Assembly: GCF_001064145.1 (NCBI RefSeq)
Contig: NZ_JVOJ01000012.1
Span: 1 to 64,000, forward strand
Source of the DNA: Sanguibacter keddieii
Lineage (GTDB): Bacteria > Actinomycetota > Actinomycetes > Actinomycetales > Actinomycetaceae
Length of the DNA: 64,000 nt
Direction of reading: 5' to 3'
Positions 58,533-64,000 of the stretch are shown piece by piece. Every line of letters starts with the position of its first letter. Position 1 is the stretch's first letter. Below the pieces are notes generated by a model. The model made no database searches. It was not told the origin of the DNA and saw only the letters and a program-made list of their open reading frames with translations. A program made the translations under genes and the position numbers.

Positions 58533-58568
58533 GTTTATAAACATACTCATATTTTCCCTGTTTGTCAA
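58531..58568 (-). promoter_or_regulatory. EXLDI promoter with overlapping palindrome, probably leaderless
   Basis: On the minus strand TTGACA (58568-58563) and TATGTT (58545-58540) are 17 bases apart, and the ATG at 58532 lies about 7 bases beyond the -10. A perfect 14-bp palindrome ATGTTTATAAACAT (58531-58544) overlaps the -10 and the start codon. Confidence 0.7.
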
Positions 58569-58582
58569 CCCTGCAGAAATGC

Positions 58583-58777
58583 GGATCTTCCGAGTTGAGT
58601 GTGGGTGACCGGGTGTTGGTCGGGGGTTGCGGGTAGAGGTCGAGGTCCTTAATGATGAGCGGGCTTCAACCCCCGCTGTCTTCAAGGACCTCGGGCGGTG
58701 TCTCACCCTACCAACTCCGAATGCTCCTCATCGCAGGAGGCCTAGATGCCTCCCCCCACACTCAACTCTGAAGATCC
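58583..58777. mobile_element. Internally deleted ISL3 copy (MITE-like, 195 bp)
   Basis: Both terminal repeats are present. The left about 130 bases match 56500-56631 and the right about 60 bases match the 3' end of the transposase (from about 57886) plus the terminal repeat. They are joined at a CCTACC/CCAACT junction, so about 1.26 kb has been deleted. No separate 8-bp duplication flanks it: AGAAATGC lies on the left and GGATATAT on the right. Confidence 0.8.
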
Positions 58778-58828
58778 GGATATATGAATCCATCAGGGGG
58801 TGCTCTCCTGCGTCAGTGGGTTTCCTGA
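58778..58828 (+). pseudogene. Truncated second immunity gene, right part
   Basis: After the duplicated GGATATAT the frame continues NPSGGALLRQWVS and a stop at 58826-58828, the expected end of the copy interrupted at 56499. Confidence 0.85.
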
Positions 58829-59194
58829 CGTCGTTGGCGTCGGTGGGGGTCGCGGCGAGCCTGTCCGGCGCGGCGTTACTGACGCGTCGCGTCGGCAGTA
58901 AGCGCCGCTAGCGTGGCAATAGCCTCAAGCGCAGCTGCAGCCGAGGCCTCGTCGCCTCGCCCTCAATCCCTGCCAGCGCATCGGAATCTCATATTTATAA
59001 TTACAGTGCAAATATTGACTGTCGGTCTAGTCCGCAGTATTCCGCGGTTCTTCACCGTGAAAATTTCTGAGCAACTCTTTGATAGTGGTCAGATTCCGCT
59101 ATTATGTGCCCGTCTTCCTTCCAACAAGTGGAACCTAGGAGCGAAGCGGCGCTTCGAGCGCCCTTCAGGGCATGAAAAGAGGCTTGAGAGTTAC
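58829..59194. other. Intergenic leader of the beta-helix enzyme gene
   Basis: No gene is seen. GCGGCGTTACTG (58870-58881) and CAGTAAGCGCCGC (58896-58908) can form a hairpin with one bulge, a possible end signal for the immunity region. A promoter-like pair TTGACT (59015-59020) and TATTCC (59038-59043) is spaced by 17 bases. An AT-rich block (58990-59015) precedes it. Confidence 0.5.
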
Positions 59195-61210
59195 ATGAAA
59201 CGAGGACCCTTCATTGCAGGGGCAGCTCTGCTCGGCGTCATCGCGCTGGTGCCCGCACTGGTCCCCAGTGCGGTCGCGGCCGACGACCAGTACGGCGCGA
59301 CCGTCCCCTACACGCGATACGAGGCCGAGGAGGCGAGCCGTTCCGACGGGACGACGCTTGAGCGCTCCGACGACCTCGAATCGACGGCCATCGAGGCCTC
59401 GGGCCAGTCCTACGTGGCGCTGAAGGACCAGGATTCCTCTCTGGATTTCACTGCGACGTCCGCAGCCAACGCCCTCGACCTGCGCTTCACCCTGCCCGAT
59501 CACAAGTCGGGTCAGGTGCAGGTCTACATCAATAACGATCTTGCTGCGACCCTCACCCTGTCTTCCGAGACCGCCTGGCAGTATGTCTACAAAGAGAGCG
59601 TCTATGATGAGCCGACCCTGGCGCCTAGTACCGCCCACAAGCGTTTCCGCTTTGATGAGGTGCACACGCTGCTCAATGGCCAGATCCAGCAGGGTGACCA
59701 TGTGCGCATCGTCAAGGTCGATCAGAACGATACCGAGTACGGCATCGACTTCATCGAGCTCGAGCAGGCCGCGCCCGCCATCGAGCGCCCCGAAGGTGCC
59801 GTGAGCATCGCCGACTACAACAGTGCGAAACCCGGCGATGGCGTTGCTGACGATGATGCCCTCATCTCGGCGATGGATGCGGCGGCGAACACCTCCTCCA
59901 AGGTGGTCTACATTCCTGCAGGAACCTGGGAATTCTCTGGTAAGATTGGCATTAGTCACCCCGGTCTGACCTTCCAGGGCGCGGGCCTGTGGTACACCAA
60001 CATCTTCTTCACCTCCGATCAGAGAGAGGGTGGAGGCATCGTCTTCAATCCAGGTGCGAGCAATGAGACGCTGACCGACTTCTACATGTCCTCGAACCTG
60101 AAATCTCGCTTTGGTGAGGATGCTCAGTACAAGGGCTTCGCCGGTGTGGCCGGTGCGAACACTCGCGTCGCCAACGTGTGGGTCGAGCACTTCGAGTGCG
60201 GCTTCTGGATGGGCGACTATCGCGAGCATAAGTTCATGACGTACACCGACGGCATGGTCATCGAGAACTCCCGCATCCGCAACAACTTCGCCGACGGTGT
60301 CAACTTCGTGCAGGGCACCAAGAACTCCACGGTCCGGAACTCTTCCGTGCGCGGTAATGGCGACGATAGCCTCGCCTCCTGGGCGAGTAACGATCTGCGT
60401 TCACAAAGCAATTCCGAAGCTTCGAAGTTCAACTCGTTCATCGGCAACACCATCGAGCTGGGATGGCGAGCAGGCGGTATTGGACTGTTCGGCGGCGAGG
60501 GGCACGTCGTCAAGGACAACCTCATTGTCAACAACTTCTCCGGAGCGGGCATTCGTATCAGCACCGTCTTCAAAGGCCGCAACTTCACGTACAACCACGC
60601 GGGCATGACGATCACCCATAACAAGCTCGTCCGCACGGGTACGACCGATGACTTCTACGGCAAAAAGCGTGGCGCGATCGACTTTGAGGAAGACCAAGAA
60701 GTGGGGCAGGTTCTCAACGTTTCCGTGACGGATAACCTCATCGTGCGCCCCTACGCCGAAGAGATCAGCGCGAACTTCGATCTCGATTCTGAGACTCTGA
60801 GGAAGCGTGGCATCGCGCTGCGCGATAACAAGCGTGACGACGAGGCCATGGACACCGCGCAGGCGAAGGTTGTTAACTACGTGCTCGTGGGCGACCAGGT
60901 TGTGCGTACCGTTCCCGAGTCTGAGAACTACAGCCTCTACTGGTACCAGCGCGACGAGCGTGGCAATGATGGCACGATTCACCGCTACTGGGTTTCCAAG
61001 GCGGATGGCCTGGCCATCACCCCCGACATGGAGTACTCCGTGGAGGGCGGCAAGCGGGTCTACAACGTGACGCTCGGCGACCTGCCCGAGTACCTGCCCG
61101 TCTCGACGACCGACTTCTCCGGTTCCTACAACTATGTTGCGGACCTGGAGCGCTCGCAGCCGGCCGACGATGGCACCACGATTGTGGTCCGTTTCTGGTC
61201 TGCGAAGTGA
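59195..61210 (+). CDS. Secreted beta-helix glycanase, probably GH87 (mutanase/mycodextranase-like)
   Basis: The 671-residue protein has a signal peptide (MKRGPFIAGAALLGVIALVP, cleavage likely after AVA near residue 31) and a carbohydrate-binding-like N-terminal domain (YTRYEAEEASRSDGTTLERS). A parallel beta-helix follows: VSIADYNSAKPGDGVADDDA, FQGAGLWYTNIFF, NNFADGVNFVQGTKNSTV, VRGNGDDSLASW and IGLFGGEGHVVKDNLIVNN. The ADGVNF and GNGDDSLA motifs resemble GH87 alpha-1,3-glucanases, which would suit plaque glucan. The ATG at 59195 is chosen because the signal peptide begins there; an upstream in-frame start adds an unlikely 94 residues. Confidence 0.75.
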   Translation: MKRGPFIAGAALLGVIALVPALVPSAVAADDQYGATVPYTRYEAEEASRSDGTTLERSDDLESTAIEASGQSYVALKDQDSSLDFTATSAANALDLRFTLPDHKSGQVQVYINNDLAATLTLSSETAWQYVYKESVYDEPTLAPSTAHKRFRFDEVHTLLNGQIQQGDHVRIVKVDQNDTEYGIDFIELEQAAPAIERPEGAVSIADYNSAKPGDGVADDDALISAMDAAANTSSKVVYIPAGTWEFSGKIGISHPGLTFQGAGLWYTNIFFTSDQREGGGIVFNPGASNETLTDFYMSSNLKSRFGEDAQYKGFAGVAGANTRVANVWVEHFECGFWMGDYREHKFMTYTDGMVIENSRIRNNFADGVNFVQGTKNSTVRNSSVRGNGDDSLASWASNDLRSQSNSEASKFNSFIGNTIELGWRAGGIGLFGGEGHVVKDNLIVNNFSGAGIRISTVFKGRNFTYNHAGMTITHNKLVRTGTTDDFYGKKRGAIDFEEDQEVGQVLNVSVTDNLIVRPYAEEISANFDLDSETLRKRGIALRDNKRDDEAMDTAQAKVVNYVLVGDQVVRTVPESENYSLYWYQRDERGNDGTIHRYWVSKADGLAITPDMEYSVEGGKRVYNVTLGDLPEYLPVSTTDFSGSYNYVADLERSQPADDGTTIVVRFWSAK

Positions 61211-61560
61211 TCGCTTCCTGACGAACGGCTCTGTGCCGGATGCGCCCGTGCTGCCCCGTGCAGCGCGGGCGTTTCCTTGCCTGAGGGGCGGTCAGGATAG
61301 GTGCGCCATACCGGTACAGCGCAGGCTCACCTACCCGAATTACGCAAAAGAAATGCCGCATTTATTTGCGTAATTAGTGATGGGGTGAATGCGAAAATAG
61401 CTCCCAAACGGCGCGCGAACACCGTTGGAATTGCAACGAAAACTCGCCACGTTTGGGAAGTGTTGCGAAAAGGCGTATCACTGGAGTCAACAGCGCGGCC
61501 AACCTGGTCGCGACCGGCTACATCCAGGCCCCACGGGGCCACGTTGAAAAGGACACTCCA
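61211..61560. other. Intergenic region with AT-rich hairpin
   Basis: No gene is seen. AATTACGCAAA (61338-61348) and TTTGCGTAATT (61365-61375) form perfect 11-bp arms around a loop that is itself partly palindromic (AAATGCCGCATTT, 61351-61363). Downstream GTTGGAATTGCAACGAAAAC (about 61422-61441) weakly resembles the core of the structured repeats at 27489 and 46154. AAAAGGA precedes the next ATG. Confidence 0.5.
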
Positions 61561-61836
61561 ATGGCAGATATGCCCCGCATCCTCGACTGCTCCGTCACCG
61601 ACTGCTCCTACAACAAGGAGAAGAACTGCGGAGCCGCCGCGATCACCGTCGGCTACTCCTCCTCCTGCACGACCTTCATCCCGCTGACCGTCAAGGGCGG
61701 CCTCGCCAAGGCCGAGACCTTCGTCGGCGCCTGCCAGAAGGCCGACTGCACCCACAACAACGCCCTTGAGTGCACCGCCGCCTCCATCTCGGTCGGCGCG
61801 GGCACCGCGGACTGCCTCTCCTACGAGGCGCGCTGA
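61561..61836 (+). CDS. DUF1540 protein with two cysteine-rich repeats
   Basis: The 91-residue protein contains the DUF1540 unit twice: LDCSVTDCSYNKEKNCGAAA with ITVG, and GACQKADCTHNNALECTAAS with ISVG and a closing Cys. The four conserved cysteines per unit suggest metal binding, but the role is unknown. The ATG at 61561 follows AAAAGGACACTCC. The upstream in-frame extension to 61453 is rejected. Confidence 0.88.
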   Translation: MADMPRILDCSVTDCSYNKEKNCGAAAITVGYSSSCTTFIPLTVKGGLAKAETFVGACQKADCTHNNALECTAASISVGAGTADCLSYEAR

Positions 61837-61848
61837 GTCTCACTCGCG

Positions 61849-61883
61849 CGAGGCCGTGGCTGGGATTACCCGCCACGGCCTCG
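61849..61883. terminator. Bidirectional terminator hairpin (GGCCTCG-type stem)
   Basis: CGAGGCCGTGGC (61849-61860) pairs perfectly with GCCACGGCCTCG (61872-61883) around an 11-base loop. It sits between the convergent DUF1540 and TetR genes. Confidence 0.8.
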
Positions 61884-61905
61884 TCGTATGTCGTGAACGA
61901 TGAAC

Positions 61906-62538
61906 TCAGCGTCCGTCGCCCGAGCGCACCCGCAGCGTGGGGTGGGGGCGCAGGCCGCGCTGGCCGTTCCAGATGAGGTTGACGACGTGGGCGGCGACCT
62001 CGTCCTTCTTCATGCGGCGGTCGTCCAGCCACCACTGGCCGACCTGCGCGATGAGGCCGACGAGCATCTGTGCGTACAGGGGAGACCAGGTGGCATCGAA
62101 GTCCGAGCGCTTGAACTGTTCGGCGATGATGTGCTCGACGCTGGTCGCCACGTCGCCCATGACGGAGGAGAAAGAACCCGCCGCGCGATCCGAGGGGGCG
62201 TCGCGCACGAGCACGCGGAAGCCGTCCGTGTTGCGCTCGATGTAGTCGAGCAGGCCCAGGGTCGCGTTCTCCAGGATGAGGCGCGGGCGCTGCGAGGACT
62301 CCAGGGACGTCTGCAGGGAGGAGATGAGTGCCTGCACCTCGCGGTCGACGATGACCGCGTACAGGCCTTCCTTGCCTCCGAAGTGCTCGTAGACGACGGG
62401 CTTGGAGACCTTCGCCCGGGCGGCGATCTCCTCGACGCTGGTCGCGCCGAAGCCCTTTTCGGCAAACAGAGAGCGTCCCACGGCCACCAGCTGCTCGCGG
62501 CGTGCGAAGCCGCTCATTCGTGTCCTCTTCTCAGCCAT
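61906..62538 (-). CDS. TetR-family transcriptional regulator
   Basis: The 210-residue protein has an N-terminal TetR domain (REQLVAVGRSLFAEKGFGAT, SVEEIAARAKVSKPVVYEHF, GGKEGLYAVIVDREV) and a C-terminal domain ending in the basic GQRGLRPHPTLRVRSGDGR. The target is not evident: the adjacent DUF1540 gene is convergent and tRNA-Gln is divergent. ATG at 62538. Confidence 0.9.
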   Translation of the reverse strand: MAEKRTRMSGFARREQLVAVGRSLFAEKGFGATSVEEIAARAKVSKPVVYEHFGGKEGLYAVIVDREVQALISSLQTSLESSQRPRLILENATLGLLDYIERNTDGFRVLVRDAPSDRAAGSFSSVMGDVATSVEHIIAEQFKRSDFDATWSPLYAQMLVGLIAQVGQWWLDDRRMKKDEVAAHVVNLIWNGQRGLRPHPTLRVRSGDGR

Positions 62539-62649
62539 GCCCCAAGTATCACACGAGGCCTGGGTCCGGCAGCATGGAGACCGCCCAGCGGGCGCGTGGC
62601 CGCGTTTGAAAGCGCGCGAGGGGTGCAGGTATCATCACAGTGGACGCAT

Positions 62650-62720
62650 TCCGCCTTGGTGTAACGGCAGCACAGAGGTTTTTGGTGCCTTTAGTCTAGG
62701 TTCGAATCCTAGGGGCGGAG
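62650..62720 (+). tRNA. tRNA-Gln (anticodon UUG)
   Basis: The acceptor stem TCCGCCT (62650-62656) pairs with GGGCGGA (62713-62719), with one wobble. The anticodon stem GAGGT/GCCTT encloses the loop TTTTGGT with anticodon TTG. The T arm CTAGG-TTCGAAT-CCTAG is perfect. CCA is not encoded. It lies just before glmU, as in related actinobacteria. Confidence 0.92.
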
Positions 62721-62760
62721 CGACCGGTCCCGATGGGACCGCAGACCCCCGAGGAGGAAC

Positions 62761-63810
62761 ATGTCTCGCCCCACCGCCGTCATCGTCCTGGCCGCAGGTC
62801 AGGGAACGCGCATGAAATCTGCCCTCCCGAAGGTCGTTCACCCCCTGTCTGGCCTGTCCATGATCGGACACGCCCTGCGCGCCGCCCACGGCCTCGACCC
62901 CGAGCACCTGGTCGCCGTCGTCCGCCATCAGCGCGACGTCGTCGCCGCCGAAATCGAGCGCGTGCTGCCCAGCGCCATCATCGCCGACCAGGACGAGATT
63001 CCAGGCACCGGCCGTGCCGTCCAGTGCGGCCTCGAGACCCTGGATCAGGCCGTCGAACCCGTCTCCGGCACCATCGTCGTCACCTACGGCGACGTCCCGC
63101 TCCTGTCCACAGACACCCTGGCCGAGCTGGTCGCCACCCACGAGGGCGCGGGCCACGCGGTCACCGTCCTGACCTCGCGCGTCGAGGACCCCACCGGCTA
63201 CGGCCGCATCATTCGCGACGCCTCGGGCACGGTCGCCGCGATCGTCGAGCAGCGCGACGCCACGCCCGAGCAGGCCGCGATCAACGAGATCAACGCCGGC
63301 ATCTACGCCTTCGACGCGGACTTCCTGCGCACGTCCCTGGCGTCCCTGGGTACCGACAATGATCAGGGCGAGGTCTACCTCACCGACGTCCTCGCGGCTG
63401 CAGCCCCCGCCGGACGCACCGCGGGTGCCCTCGAGCTGACCGACCACTGGCAGAGCGCGGGTGCGAACGACCGTGTCCAGCTGGCCGAACTTGGCGCCGA
63501 GATGAACCGCCGCATCTGCGAGGGGCACATGCGCGCCGGCGTGACGATCGTTGACCCGGCCTCCACCTGGATCGACGTCGACGTGAGCGTCGGCGCGGAC
63601 ACCACCATCTACCCCGGCACCTGCCTGCGGGGGACAACCACCGTTGGGACCGGTTGTGAAATCGGTCCTAGCGCTACGCTGATTGATGCGGAAATCGGGG
63701 ACCGCAGTGTGGTTCCCACCGCGTGGATCGGTCAGGGCTGCGTCGCAGCCGATACGATGGTCACGCCATATAGCACCATCGGCACACTGATCGCGGCGCC
63801 TCGCGCCTGA
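62761..63810 (+). CDS. glmU: UDP-GlcNAc pyrophosphorylase (GlmU lacking most of the acetyltransferase domain)
   Basis: Residues 1 to about 235 form a complete uridyltransferase domain: VIVLAAGQGTRMKSALPKVV, DQDEIPGTGRAVQCGLE, VTYGDVPLLSTDTLAEL and the metal-binding INAGIYAF. From about residue 255 only a few left-handed beta-helix turns follow (VTIVDPASTWIDVDVSVGAD, TVGTGCEIGPSATLIDAEIG). The protein ends at 349 residues, some 100 short of full GlmU. The acetyl-CoA site and catalytic His/Asn of the second domain are missing. ATG at 62761 after GAGGAGGAAC. Confidence 0.88.
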   Translation: MSRPTAVIVLAAGQGTRMKSALPKVVHPLSGLSMIGHALRAAHGLDPEHLVAVVRHQRDVVAAEIERVLPSAIIADQDEIPGTGRAVQCGLETLDQAVEPVSGTIVVTYGDVPLLSTDTLAELVATHEGAGHAVTVLTSRVEDPTGYGRIIRDASGTVAAIVEQRDATPEQAAINEINAGIYAFDADFLRTSLASLGTDNDQGEVYLTDVLAAAAPAGRTAGALELTDHWQSAGANDRVQLAELGAEMNRRICEGHMRAGVTIVDPASTWIDVDVSVGADTTIYPGTCLRGTTTVGTGCEIGPSATLIDAEIGDRSVVPTAWIGQGCVAADTMVTPYSTIGTLIAAPRA

Positions 63811-63834
63811 TCCAACACAAGGAGAGACAACCGC

Positions 63835-64000
63835 ATGAGCGGACTGGTGACCACCGGAGAGAAGAATCTCGTCCTCGTTTCTGGACGAGCTCACATGGAC
63901 CTGGCTCACGCCGTGGGCGAGGAAATCGGATGTGGGGTCTCGCCGGTGACGGCCTACGACTTCGCCTCCGGCGAGATTTACGTGCGCTTCAACGAGTCCG
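63835..64000 (+). CDS. prs: Ribose-phosphate pyrophosphokinase, N-terminus (cut by window edge)
   Basis: Fifty-five codons are visible: LVLVSGRAHMDLAHAVGEEI, then SPVTAYDFASGEIYVRFNES. These are the opening strand and the GEIYVRFNES motif of PRPP synthetase. It follows glmU by 24 bases with AAGGAGAGACAACCGC ahead of the ATG, so the two genes form an operon feeding PRPP and UDP-GlcNAc synthesis. Confidence 0.93.
   Translation, partial: MSGLVTTGEKNLVLVSGRAHMDLAHAVGEEIGCGVSPVTAYDFASGEIYVRFNES

Larger units (their letters stand above)
56500..58777. mobile_element. ISL3-type element carrying an EXLDI gene, with 8-bp target duplication
   Basis: The left end GGCTCTTCCGAGTTGAGTG (from 56500) and the right end, read on the minus strand as GGATCTTCAGAGTTGAGTG (from 58777), are terminal inverted repeats of ISL3 type. 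The 8-bp GGATATAT occurs directly outside both ends (56492-56499 and 58778-58785). Removing the element and one copy restores the immunity-gene frame. Inside are a degenerate transposase (56610-57962), a complete EXLDI gene on the minus strand, and a 195-bp internally deleted copy (58583-58777) that supplies the right end. Confidence 0.85.

Noticed and set aside
58627..58911. A 94-codon frame across the ISL3 right end
   Set aside because: It spans the terminal repeat and the target duplication, with no domain.

Overview
The window is 64 kb of GC-rich DNA with the codon bias and gene families of a high-GC Gram-positive bacterium. The gene set suggests an Actinomycetaceae member of the Schaalia/Actinomyces type, probably from the oral cavity. 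The pointers are a PerM-like (DUF6350) gene between sucCD and purH, a coproporphyrin-dependent haem pathway, Rpf/G5 cell-wall lytic proteins, the tatD-rpf-rsmA-ispE-ABC-F block, the tRNA-Gln-glmU-prs block, and a glucan-active beta-helix enzyme. The organism is an inference; the gene families are read from the sequence.

Layout. 1-1025: the end of an IS256-type element, then a gene-free stretch with a 42-bp tandem repeat. 1026-9210: core metabolism (sucC, sucD, a PerM-like membrane protein, a ZTP riboswitch driving purH, bioY behind a palindromic operator, guaA). 9217-20080: an accessory stretch with a RelB/PemK-like module whose toxin carries an amber codon, an orphan Phd antitoxin, a DUF2262 gene and its decayed copy among duplicated membrane-protein genes, an aldo/keto reductase, an autoregulated TetR operon, relBE flanked by two copies of the same 35-bp operator, a Fic protein, a GNAT, a hydrolase remnant, a quinone-oxidoreductase-like enzyme and an Rrf2 regulator. 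20199-37884: a glycosyltransferase, an ABC-exporter/TetR operon with twin operators, an in-frame HemH-HemQ fusion, an esterase, a UDG-like protein, ArfB, a methyltransferase, a RelB-YafQ module, threonine aldolase, an orphan RelB, a nitroreductase, a YkvI-type transporter, Ogt, a protoglobin, a Na+/H+ antiporter and a GNAT. 38102-51157: a giant MacB-like ABC protein, DJ-1, TatD, two G5/DUF348 cell-wall lytic proteins, a DUF4230 protein, RsmA, IspE and an ABC-F ATPase.

51249-58828 is a lower-GC polymorphic-toxin island. Three small ESX/WXG-like genes precede a 591-residue protein with a WXG-like N-terminus and a C-terminal TNT (NAD+ glycohydrolase-type) domain. Then come its immunity gene, a headless TNT cassette with a second immunity gene, and broken immunity copies. 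One of these copies is split by a 2,278-bp ISL3-type element flanked by the 8-bp duplication GGATATAT. This element carries a complete EXLDI-family gene as passenger and has an internally deleted, MITE-like copy of itself as its right end. 59195-64000 holds a secreted GH87-like enzyme, a DUF1540 protein, a TetR regulator, tRNA-Gln(UUG), a GlmU lacking most of its acetyltransferase domain, and the start of prs.

The most unusual items are the HemH-HemQ fusion with an embedded start signal, the TNT cassette array with its composite ISL3 insertion, a mirror-symmetric six-copy 19-bp array upstream of the DUF4230 gene, and a two-copy family of about 130-bp elements whose terminal arms differ between copies yet stay self-complementary. 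A GGCCTCGTCC/GGACGAGGCC stem also recurs in intergenic hairpins across the window. All function calls come from reading motifs; no database search was run.
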